From SKKY01 sp965228015 (lineage in GTDB: Bacteria; Bacillota; Peptococcia; Peptococcales; SKKY01): 64,000 nt of DNA. Below the pieces are notes generated by a model, which saw only the letters and a program-made list of their open reading frames with translations, was not told the origin of the DNA and did no database searches. Below are positions 37,896-46,065 of the stretch, piece after piece. The stretch is from assembly GCA_965228015.1 (NCBI GenBank), contig OZ245787.1:372001-436000 (forward strand), given 5' to 3'. The number at the start of each line of letters is the position of its first letter. The first letter of the stretch is position 1. The translations under genes and the position numbers were made by a program.

Positions 37896-39065
37896 ATGGA
37901 AACAGAGAAAAAAATGGCAATTCTTGCTGACAGTGCAAAATATGATGTTTCATGTTCTTCCAGTGGAAGCAAAAGGCAAAATCTGAGGGAATAGGCAATG
38001 CCTCCTTAAGTGGTATCTGTCACAGTTGGAGTGAAGACGGTCGTTGTATATCTTTATTAAAAATCATATACACAAATAATTGCGTATATGATTGTGCCTA
38101 TTGTATTAACAGAATAAGTAATGATATACCAAGAGCTTCCTTTAATTCCAGAGAACTGGCGGATTTAACAATAGATTTTTATAGAAGAAATTATATTGAA
38201 GGGTTATTTTTAAGCTCGGGAGTTTACTCTAATCCAGACAAAACAATGGAAAATTTAATTGAAACTATGGAAATTTTGCGAAAAGAATATAAATTTTTTG
38301 GTTACATTCATGTAAAAGCAATTCCTGGAGCTGATCCTGTATTAATAAATAAAGCTGGTTTGCTGGCAGACAGGATGAGTGTAAATATTGAGCTTCCCAG
38401 TGAAAAAAGTCTTCGTTTACTTGCTCCACAAAAAAACAAAGAAAAGATTTTTAAACCAATAGCCCAAATAACTCAGGGTTTAATGCAAATCGGAGAGGAA
38501 AAAGGGAAATATCGTTATTCGCAAAAATTTGTTCCAGCAGGGCAAAGTACACAAATGATTGTTGGGGCTACAAATGATTCTGATTTAAGCATAATAAGCC
38601 TGTCACAGGGTCTTTATGATAATTTTAAATTAAAACGGGTCTATTATTCTGCATATGTTCCTGTTAATGAAGGACCTAATCTTCCTGTATTAATTCAGGC
38701 ACCTCCAATGAAAAGAGAAAACAGGTTATATCAGGCAGATTGGTTATTAAGGTTTTATGGCTTTAGAGTCAATGAATTACTTGATCAGGAAAATCAAAAT
38801 TTTGATATGGATCTTGATCCTAAGTGTGACTGGGCAATAAGACATTTTGATTTTTTCCCTGTTGAAATAAATAAAGCATCATATAATGAAATACTTAGAG
38901 TCCCTGGAATTGGGGTAAAATCTGCAAAAAATTGTTCTTATGAGAAAGTATGAAAAATTTGATTTTCAAGGATTAAAAAAAATAGGTGTGGTTTTAAAGA
39001 GAGCAAAATATTTTATCACCTGCAACGGAAGGTATTCCGAAGGTATTTATATTTATCCTGATTAA
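37896..39065 (+). pseudogene. Putative DNA modification/repair radical SAM protein, frameshifted
   Basis: The ATG at 37896 (AGAAGG upstream) gives METEKKMAILADSAKYDVSCSSSGS. One base short in the A4 run near 37980 breaks the frame before GICHSWSEDGRCISLLKIIYTNNCVYDCAYCINR. That segment holds the radical SAM Cx3Cx2C cysteines. NYIEGLFLSSGVYSNPD follows. Near the end, NEILRVPGIGVKSAKK is a helix-hairpin-helix DNA-binding motif; an A6 run at 38926-38931 is one A short, and the true tail runs to 39065. The family (TIGR03916-like) usually sits beside the DUF4130/TIGR03915 family, as here. Its reaction is unknown. Confidence 0.8.
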
Positions 39066-39134
39066 TATTAGAAGCAGGTTTATTCAGAAAAAACCGGAAG
39101 ACAGACAAATTCGAATTTTTCAGGAGTCGGGACT

Positions 39135-39890
39135 ATGAAAATATTAGTGCATGAAAACACATTTCAAGGATTTCTAACTGCAATGTATGAAGCTTTTTAT
39201 TCCACTGAAAAGCCAGAAAAAATTTTAAGTAAATTTGATTATTTAAGAGATTTTCAGTTACAATTAGATGCAGAGATTACCGAAGTTCCCGTTGATATTG
39301 ATAAGGCAGAAAAGGTATATAATGCAATCTTAAAGAAAATATCTTCTGATACATTAAGTAATTTATATTATCTTTTTCTTTCTTCAGAATATGATAAAGG
39401 AATTTTGGCTTATTTTATTATTATTTAAAATTTGCCTTTAAAAAAGGAAGGTATGTAAATAATCTTCTTGTGAATGAAAATGTAAAACCAGTTCATGATA
39501 TTGTTTGGAAAGTTAAACAAGAAAAGTATTGTATAAAGGGATTGCTTAGATTCAAATTATTAGAAAATGGTATTTGTTATGCTGCTTTTGAACCAGATTA
39601 TGATATTACTGAGTTGATCGCACCTCATTTTCTAAAAGATTAGGGGACCAGTATTGGATAATTCATGACCTAAGAAGGTTAAAAGCTGGTTTATATAATA
39701 AAGAGAAATGGATTATTTCAGATCTGACAGAAACAGAGCTGCCCCCTTTAAGTGCAAAGGAAAAAGAAATTCAGGAAATTTGGAAAAGATATTTTAAACA
39801 TATTTCAATTAAAGAGAGAAAAATGATAAACTGCAAAAATCATTTATGCCTGTAAGATATTGGAAGCATCTGGTGGAAAAAGAGGAATAA
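39135..39890 (+). pseudogene. DUF4130 (TIGR03915-like) probable DNA metabolism protein, frameshifted
   Basis: The ATG at 39135 gives NTFQGFLTAMYEAFYS, the family's opening. The frame breaks near 39418, again near 39635 where CTAAAAGATTAG needs one more A to read LKRLGDQYWIIHDLRR, and again near 39825 where AGAAAAATGAT needs one A. The restored end PVRYWKHLVEKEE is typical. These proteins pair with the radical SAM gene upstream and are sometimes fused to UdgX-type uracil-DNA glycosylase domains, pointing to DNA repair. With three or four single-base breaks it is inactive unless they are sequencing errors. Confidence 0.75.
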
Positions 39891-39892
39891 AA

Positions 39893-40525
39893 ATGATTGA
39901 AAAGTATTACACAATTAAGGAATATGGTGAATCTGAATTAATTATTCAAAAATCCCGTTTTATTGGTTATGCCAAAAGAGTTAATGCTGAAAAAGAAGCT
40001 CAGGATTTTATTCAGTCCATTAAGAAAAAGCATTACGATGCCACCCATAATTGTTCAGCATATTTAATTGGAGACTATGATGAAATTCAAAAGGCCAATG
40101 ATGATGGTGAGCCGGGGGGAACCGCAGGGGTCCCTATTCTTGAAGTTATTAAAAAGAAGGAATTGAAATACACGGTGATTGTTGTAATCAGATATTTTGG
40201 TGGCATTAAACTAGGAGCAGGAGGACTTGTAAGAGTTTACTCATCTGCAGCTTCTCAGGTTATAGCCGAAACAGGAATTATAGAAAGAAAACTTGTACAA
40301 GAATATTTAATTGAGGTTGAATATACTTTCTTAGGCAAAATTCAAAATGAAATAAAAGAAACAGACTTTGTTTTAAATAATATTTGTTTTGAAAATCTTG
40401 TAACTTTAAGTATAATGGTGGATGTTGGAAAAAATGAGATTTTTAAATCCTGGATAATTAATCTCACCAGCAATCAAGTTAAAATAGAAGAAAAAGATAA
40501 ATTATACTTGGAGGTTATAAAATAA
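39893..40525 (+). CDS. yigZ: YigZ/IMPACT family protein
   Basis: A 210-residue member of the conserved YigZ family; eukaryotic IMPACT relatives modulate translation control, and the bacterial role is unclear. SRFIGYAKRVNAEKEAQDFI, DGEPGGTAGVPILEV and VIRYFGGIKLGAGGLVRVYS are diagnostic. The open frame extends upstream, but ATG 39893 has AGAGGA just before it and follows the DUF4130 stop by 2 bp. The gene is intact, in contrast to the two upstream. Confidence 0.88.
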   Translation: MIEKYYTIKEYGESELIIQKSRFIGYAKRVNAEKEAQDFIQSIKKKHYDATHNCSAYLIGDYDEIQKANDDGEPGGTAGVPILEVIKKKELKYTVIVVIRYFGGIKLGAGGLVRVYSSAASQVIAETGIIERKLVQEYLIEVEYTFLGKIQNEIKETDFVLNNICFENLVTLSIMVDVGKNEIFKSWIINLTSNQVKIEEKDKLYLEVIK

Positions 40526-41760
40526 TGAAAAAACTGCGACTTACAACAAAAATATTTTTAGGACTGATTCTTGGTATTATAATAGGGTTTTTCCTTCAGG
40601 GGAATGCAGAAATAGCTAATACTTTTATTAAACCCTTTGGGACACTTTTCTTAAACTTAATTAAAATGGTTATTGTTCCTTTAGTATTCTCATCATTAAT
40701 TGTAGGAACAGTAAGTATTGGAGACCCTAAAACTTTAGGAAGAATTGGTGGTAAAACACTAAGTTATTATCTTGTAACAACAGCAATTGCTGTTGTTATT
40801 GGTTTATCTCTATCCTATGTTTTTACACCTGGAACTGGCTTAACTTTACCAGTAGATGCAGTTCAGGAACCAGCTAAAGCACCATCAATTCCAGAGACAA
40901 TATTAAATATTTTTCCAAGTAATCCTTTAAAAGGTCTTGTGGATGGAAATATTTTACAGGTAATAACCTTTGCATTGTTCTTAGGCTTGGGTGCAACAGC
41001 ACTTCCAAAGGGAATGGCAGATCCTTTTACGAATTTTTTTAAAAGCCTTGCAGAAATAATGTATAAAATTACTGCATTTATAATGACTCTCGCTCCATAT
41101 GGTGTTTTTGCTTTAATAGTACCAGTTGTAGCCCAATATGGTTTAGATGTTCTATTACCATTAATAAAAGTAATTGGAGTTGTATATTTAGGATGCGTAA
41201 TTCACGCAATTGCAGCATATTCTGTTACAGTAAAAATCTTTGCAGGGATTTCACCGGTTAAATTTTTTAAAGGTGTCGCACCAGCAGCAATTACTGCTTT
41301 CAGTACAACAAGTTCAGCGGGGACATTGCCTGTGACAATCAAATCTGTTAGGGAAAATCTTGGTGTTTCTGAAAAAATTTCATCCTTTGTTCTTCCTCTG
41401 GGAGCAACTATAAATATGGATGGAACAGCTTTATATCAAGGTGTTTGTGCGCTGTTTTTAGCTCAGGTTCATGGGATTGATCTTACAGGGGCGCAGATGT
41501 TTACTATAATACTTACTGCAACTCTAGGTTCTATTGGAACAGCAGGAGTACCTGGCGCAGGATTTATTATGCTGACTCTTGTGCTTCAGTCTGTTGGATT
41601 ACCTTTAGAAGGACTGGTTCTTATTGCTGGAATTGACCGTATTCTTGATATGGCAAGAACTTCAGTTAACGTAGTGGGGGACGCAGCTTGTTCAATTTTT
41701 GTTGCTGCAAGCGAAAAAGAACTTGATTATCAAATAGCACAAGGAGAAGTTAAGTTTTAA
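40525..41760 (+). CDS. Dicarboxylate/amino acid:cation symporter (DAACS)
   Basis: A 411-residue membrane transporter of the GltP/DctA family importing glutamate, aspartate or C4-dicarboxylates with protons or sodium. Eight hydrophobic helices, the serine-rich hairpin AFSTTSSAGTLPVTIKS, NMDGTALYQG and the substrate-binding DRILDMARTSVNVVGD segment are all present. The start overlaps yigZ by one base. C4-dicarboxylate uptake would feed the fumarate/malate enzymes, but glutamate is an equally likely substrate. Confidence 0.9.
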   Translation: MKKLRLTTKIFLGLILGIIIGFFLQGNAEIANTFIKPFGTLFLNLIKMVIVPLVFSSLIVGTVSIGDPKTLGRIGGKTLSYYLVTTAIAVVIGLSLSYVFTPGTGLTLPVDAVQEPAKAPSIPETILNIFPSNPLKGLVDGNILQVITFALFLGLGATALPKGMADPFTNFFKSLAEIMYKITAFIMTLAPYGVFALIVPVVAQYGLDVLLPLIKVIGVVYLGCVIHAIAAYSVTVKIFAGISPVKFFKGVAPAAITAFSTTSSAGTLPVTIKSVRENLGVSEKISSFVLPLGATINMDGTALYQGVCALFLAQVHGIDLTGAQMFTIILTATLGSIGTAGVPGAGFIMLTLVLQSVGLPLEGLVLIAGIDRILDMARTSVNVVGDAACSIFVAASEKELDYQIAQGEVKF

Positions 41761-41791
41761 TTCTTTTTATATTAAAGGAGATTGATAACAC

Positions 41792-41953
41792 TTGAACCAC
41801 ATTAAGAATCACTTAAAATCAGATATTGTTCTTACAGTATCTATGATTCTTGCAGTTTTCTCTATGTTTATAGTACCACCAAGCTATTCCTATATTAATT
41901 ATATAGATGTAAATGTACTATTAATAGTATTCTGCCTGATGACAGTTATTTCC
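41792..41953 (+). pseudogene. SLC13/ArsB-type ion transporter, N-terminal fragment
   Basis: TTG 41792 follows AAAGGAG. The 54 residues left (SDIVLTVSMILAVFSMFIVPP, IDVNVLLIVFCLMTVISG) match the start of anion permeases of the SLC13/ArsB superfamily. The frame runs into a 46-bp ISL3 end at 41954 and then IS3 copy 2. No further part of the gene is found on the other side, so the rest was deleted. Confidence 0.7.
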
Positions 41954-41999
41954 GGTTCTTTGTCAAATGTTGGGGTAACCCAGTTAGACTAGATCCCAT
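41954..41999. mobile_element. ISL3-family left-end remnant
   Basis: GGTTCTTTGTCAAATGTTGG and the next 26 bases match the left end of the complete ISL3 copies, with a few substitutions, and stop at the IS3 copy 2 boundary. It is what remains of a sixth ISL3 insertion. Confidence 0.88.
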
Positions 42000-42039
42000 T
42001 GTAATGGTCAAGCATCTTTGTAACACTAAGCACGGAAAA

Positions 42040-42897
42040 TCAGTTTATATTTCGTGCTTCAAATGGAGTCAGCCCTCCATTGTATGAATGAGGTCGAATG
42101 TGATTGTACCACACATAAACATATTTATTGATAGTTTCATCTAATTGTAGGTCGGTTTCAAATTTTTGGTGGTAAATAAGCTCTGACTTAAGTGATTTAT
42201 AAAATCTCTCCATTGGAGCGTTATCATATGGGCAACCTGTTTTACTCATGCTTTGCCTTATTCCTTGGCTTTTGCAGTACTCTACGAAAGCCCATGAGGT
42301 GAACTGTACCCTCTGATCTGAATGTAAGACTAACCCTTCATCTGGGCTCTCTCTTTCAAGAGTTTTAGACAAGGCTTCTATTGCCAGATCTGAGTTGATT
42401 CATTTTGAGTTAACCGTTGCTATCGCTTCCCTTTTTGCTAAATCTATAATAGTACAATTATAACGCATTTTACCGTTTGTTAATCTTATATAGGTGAAAT
42501 CAGTACACCATACTTTATTTCTTTCTGTGACAGAGAAATTTTGATTAAGAATATTGGGAAATACTTTGTTCTTTTTACCTTTTACATATTTGGGCCTTTT
42601 TCTTACAGTGATTGCATGCAGGTTTAATTCCTTGTTCATATACTTATGTGCTGTTGTCTTACCAATAAATATATTTTGCCTTGCAAGAAAAGCGACCATC
42701 CACCTATGGCCGATAATGCGTCCATTATTGTAATAAATACTTTTTATGTTTTCTTGAACTTTAGCCTTTCCCTCACGATACGTGGATTTTCTGTTCTTTA
42801 AGTAATTGTAGTACATATTCGGAGAGAGGTTGAACTTGCGGCATAACCAGCGCAATCCAAACTCAAGTTTATAGGCATCAATGAACTGATATACCAC
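42040..42897 (-). pseudogene. IS3-family transposase orfB, copy 2, nonsense mutation
   Basis: Same DDE landmarks as copy 1 (WCTDFTYI, LHSDQ, NAPMERFYKS). A TGA at 42400-42402 splits it into 165 and 110 residues at the Trp codon kept in copy 3. The Gly-to-Arg change after HSDQ is shared with copy 1. Confidence 0.85.
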
Positions 42898-43181
42898 TAA
42901 TCGATTTCCTTTGCGAAGAATGCCGCTGCTTTTTTTAGGAAGTCATTTTCCTTTTGAAGTTCCATAAGCTTCTTGTTAAGCGCTCTATATTCCTCTGGTG
43001 ATATTGCGTTTTCTTTATTTTGTGGTTTTGTGTAATGACATTCTTCGCTGTATTTTTTTATCCATCCGGACATTGTTGATTTTGATACACCGTAGGTTGC
43101 AAAAAGATCACCAAGGCTTTTGCCTTTTAGATATTCACGTACAACCTCCTTCTTGAATTCTAAATCGTAATGTTTGCTCAT
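42897..43181 (-). CDS. IS3-family orfA, copy 2, intact
   Basis: A 94-residue DNA-binding protein with a helix-turn-helix (GKSLGDLFATYGVSKSTMSGW) and a leucine-rich coiled coil (YRALNKKLMELQKENDFLKK). Near its end the coding strand reads CTAAAAAAAGCAGCGG; this A7G run is a plausible -1 slippage site for OrfAB fusion, as in other IS3-family elements. orfB begins at the end of the gene. Confidence 0.85.
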   Translation of the reverse strand: MSKHYDLEFKKEVVREYLKGKSLGDLFATYGVSKSTMSGWIKKYSEECHYTKPQNKENAISPEEYRALNKKLMELQKENDFLKKAAAFFAKEID

Positions 43182-43360
43182 TTTGTAATCCTCCTAGTTC
43201 GGGTTTATTATATATTATCCGTACTAGGTGTTACAACAAGACTATACCATTACATTCTTTAATGAATTTATTTTCCTCTGAATAAAAAAAGGGTATATAG
43301 ATTGTATATTTATTTAATATAAGAAGGGTGTTGTAAAATATAAAAGAAGAGTTTTTAAGA

Positions 43361-44263
43361 ATGATAGATATAGCAAAATCAACAGGACCAAAGAAACTTA
43401 CAGTAGCCTGTCCGTATCACTTATCATCACTATTATCATCTTTAATGGCACAAGAAGATGGACTGGCAATCCCAATATTAGTTGGAGATAAAAATAAAAT
43501 AATTAAAGCCGCAAAGGAAGATAATGTAGATATTAGTTCTCTTAAAATTATTGATATAAAGGATGATCAGGAGGCTTGTGATAAAGCAGTTCAGTTAGTT
43601 GCTGAAGGGGAAGTTGAGTTTGTCATGAAAGGTTTAATTGATACTTCCGTTATCCTTAAATCCTTTTTAAAACCAGAATTTGGAATGAGAACAGAAAAAC
43701 TGTTAAGCCATGTTGCGGTTTTTAATCCTGAAAATTACGGGAAGATACCATTTGTAACTGATGCATCAATGAATATAGATCCTGATTTAGATCAGAAAAG
43801 ACAAATTATAGATAACGCTGTTGATGTTGCAAGAAAAATGGGAGCAGAAACTCCTAAGGTAGCTGTCCTTGCTGCAATCGAAAGAATTAACCCTAAAATG
43901 CCAGAGACAGTAGAAGCAAGAGCATTACAAGAAATGAATGAAAAAGGAATAATAAAAAATGCTGTTGTAGCAGGTCCTTTGACATTAGATAATGCAATTT
44001 TTGAGAAAGCAGCCAAAATAAAAAGTATTGACCATCCTATTGCAGGTCATGCAGATATACTCATGGTTCCTAATGTTGAAATTGGTAATATTCTATATAA
44101 AGCTTTAGCTTTTTGTTCAGGAGCAAAACATGCCGGGGTAATAGTTGGGGGCAAAAAACCAGTAGTTTTAACTTCCAGATCAGATAATGAGTATGGAAAA
44201 TATAATTCTATAGCATTCGCTAAATATTTATTAGAAACGGGTGATGGTTATAACAAACTATAA
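43361..44263 (+). CDS. ptb: Phosphate butyryltransferase (phosphotransacylase)
   Basis: A 300-residue enzyme converting acyl-CoA and phosphate to acyl phosphate, the step before butyrate kinase. KKLTVACPYHLSSLLS, GEVEFVMKGLIDTSVILK, VLAAIERINPKMPETVEA and HADILMVPNVEIGNILYKAL are typical. ATG 43361 lacks a clear ribosome site. The frame reads back through KEEFLR to an ATA at 43340 with GAAGGG 11 bp upstream, so the original start may have been an ATG there, now ATA. The buk start overlaps its end. Confidence 0.88.
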   Translation: MIDIAKSTGPKKLTVACPYHLSSLLSSLMAQEDGLAIPILVGDKNKIIKAAKEDNVDISSLKIIDIKDDQEACDKAVQLVAEGEVEFVMKGLIDTSVILKSFLKPEFGMRTEKLLSHVAVFNPENYGKIPFVTDASMNIDPDLDQKRQIIDNAVDVARKMGAETPKVAVLAAIERINPKMPETVEARALQEMNEKGIIKNAVVAGPLTLDNAIFEKAAKIKSIDHPIAGHADILMVPNVEIGNILYKALAFCSGAKHAGVIVGGKKPVVLTSRSDNEYGKYNSIAFAKYLLETGDGYNKL

Positions 44264-45320
44264 AATTCTTACAATAAATCCAGGTTCTACTTCAACAAAA
44301 GTAGCACTATTTGAGAATGATAAAAAAATATTAGAAAAAAATTTATTTCATCCAGCTGAGGAACTAAAGAAATATAAGAAAATTTCAGACCAACTTGAAC
44401 TAAGAAAAAAAATTATACATGACTATCTTGAGGAACAAAATGTATTGAAATGTGGTCTTGATGCAATAGTTGGCAGAGGAGGTTTGCTTTGCCCTATAAA
44501 AGGAGGAACCTACATTATCAATGAAAAAATGCTGGATGATTTAAAAACAAACAGGTTTGGAGAACATGCTGCAGATTTGGGTGGTATGATAGCTTATGAT
44601 TTTTCTAAAGAATGCAATATTCCATCTTACATTGTAAACCCAATAGTGGTTGATGAAATGGAAGATATTGCGAGAATTTCTGGTATGCCGGAAGTTGAAA
44701 GAGTTAGTATTTTTCATGCATTGAATCAAAAAGCTGTAGCAATTAATTATGCAAAAAGTATTAATAAAAAATACAACGAACTTAACCTTATTGTAGTTCA
44801 TTTAGGCGGGGGCATATCTGTTGGAGCCCATAAAAAAGGAAGAGTTATTGATGTAAATAATGCTTTGAATGGAGAAGGACCCTTCTCTCCGGAAAGATCA
44901 GGAGGGGTGCCAGTCCATGATTTAGTAAAGCTTTGTTATTCAGGTAAATATTCAGAAGAAGAAATGTATAAAAAAATAAATGGAAATGGTGGTTTAGTTG
45001 CCTATTTAAATACTAATGACGCCAGAAAAGTAGTTGCAGATATTGAAAAAGGAGATAAAAAAAGCGAATTAATTTATAAAGCAATGGCCTATCAAACATC
45101 AAAAGAAATTGGAGCAGCAGCAACAGTATTGAAAGGACAAATTGATGCTATTATTTTTACCGGTGGCATAGCAAATGATTCTATGATGATTAATTTAATA
45201 AAAGAGAGGGTAAGTTTCCTCGGTGAGGTAATAGTTATTCCAGGAGAAAAAGAAATGGAAGCATTAGCAGAGGGAGCTTTAAGAGTTCTAACCGGTGAGG
45301 AAGAGGCTTGTACTTACTGA
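44244..45320 (+). CDS. buk: Butyrate kinase
   Basis: A 358-residue acetokinase-family enzyme producing ATP and a short-chain fatty acid from the acyl phosphate. LTINPGSTSTKVALFE (phosphate-binding), VGRGGLLCPIKGGTY, VFHALNQKAVA-like IFHALNQKAVA, VVHLGGGISVGAHKKGR and FTGGIANDSMM are diagnostic. A GTG at 44241 is also in frame; ATG 44244 is preferred. With the oxoacid oxidoreductase, this pair can make ATP from branched-chain or butyryl acyl-CoA. A terminator follows. Confidence 0.92.
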   Translation: MVITNYKILTINPGSTSTKVALFENDKKILEKNLFHPAEELKKYKKISDQLELRKKIIHDYLEEQNVLKCGLDAIVGRGGLLCPIKGGTYIINEKMLDDLKTNRFGEHAADLGGMIAYDFSKECNIPSYIVNPIVVDEMEDIARISGMPEVERVSIFHALNQKAVAINYAKSINKKYNELNLIVVHLGGGISVGAHKKGRVIDVNNALNGEGPFSPERSGGVPVHDLVKLCYSGKYSEEEMYKKINGNGGLVAYLNTNDARKVVADIEKGDKKSELIYKAMAYQTSKEIGAAATVLKGQIDAIIFTGGIANDSMMINLIKERVSFLGEVIVIPGEKEMEALAEGALRVLTGEEEACTY

Positions 45321-45324
45321 TTTT

Positions 45325-45352
45325 AAGTTCCTGTTTTTACAGGAATTTTTTT
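45325..45352 (+). terminator. Intrinsic terminator after buk
   Basis: TTCCTG / CAGGAA stem around a TTTTTA loop, followed by T7. Confidence 0.82.
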
Positions 45353-45368
45353 ATTGAGAAGTTGAATT

Positions 45369-46065
45369 ATGATACTTAAGGTAGAAAATATAAGCAAATT
45401 TTATCAAATAGATAAAGTCAAAGTAACTGCATTAAATAATGTTTCTTTAGAAATATATGAGGGAGAGTTTATTGTAATTTTAGGTCCTTCTGGTTCTGGA
45501 AAGAGTACTTTATTAAATATAATTGGTGGAATGGATCATCCATCAGAAGGTAAAATATATGTTTCAGGAAAAGAGATAACTAAGTTTGATGATAAAGAAC
45601 TTACTTTATACAGAAGAAATCACACAGGCTTTGTATTCCAGTTTTTTAATTTAATGGCTAACCTGACTGCAAGAGAAAATGTTGAGTTGGCAACAGAATT
45701 AACTGATGATGCATTAAATATTGATGAAATATTAAGTGAAGTTGGTTTAGAAGACCGAATAGATCATTTTCCATCTCAAATGAGTGGGGGGGACAACAAA
45801 GAGTTGCAATAGCAAGAGCGATAGCTAAAAATCCCGTTCTTCTTCTTTGTGACGAGCCAACAGGGTCTTTAGACTTTAAAACCGGTATCAAAATATTAGC
45901 CTTATTAAAGAAAGTAAATGAAGTACATAAAAAACTATTATTGTAATTACCCATAATATCGCTATTGGAGAAATAGCAACAAGAGTACTTAAAATGAGAA
46001 GTGGCGAGATTGTTGAGGATATAAAAAATGAAAATCCAATAGATCCTGAAAGGATAGAATGGTAG
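45369..46065 (+). pseudogene. ABC transporter ATPase (MacB/LolD type), frameshifted
   Basis: The ATG at 45369 gives Walker A GPSGSGKSTLLNIIGG and Q-loop FQFFNLMANLTAREN. After QMSGG the frame closes at 45812. The continuation QQRVAIARAIAKNPVLLLCDEPTGSLD is in the next frame; one A missing in GGGGGGGACAAC (from GAACAA, Glu-Gln) explains it. A second break, an A6 run near 45931 one A short, precedes TIIVITHN. The end at 46065 overlaps the permease start. It would energise the adjacent FtsX-type permease. Confidence 0.85.

Larger units (their letters stand above)
42000..43254 (-). mobile_element. IS3-family (IS150-like) insertion sequence, copy 2
   Basis: A 1255-bp copy inserted in the ISL3 remnant. 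The ends are TGTAATGG...CCATTACA. The flanks CCAT and TTCT differ, so no target duplication remains and the missing ISL3 and transporter sequence was probably lost by deletion at the right end. It carries the only intact orfA of the three copies. Confidence 0.9.

Noticed and set aside
25149..42402. TGA or TAG read as tryptophan or another amino acid (alternative code)
   Set aside because: TGA clearly ends korA, cheX and buk, Trp is TGG throughout the intact genes, and each transposase stop is absent from at least one sister copy.
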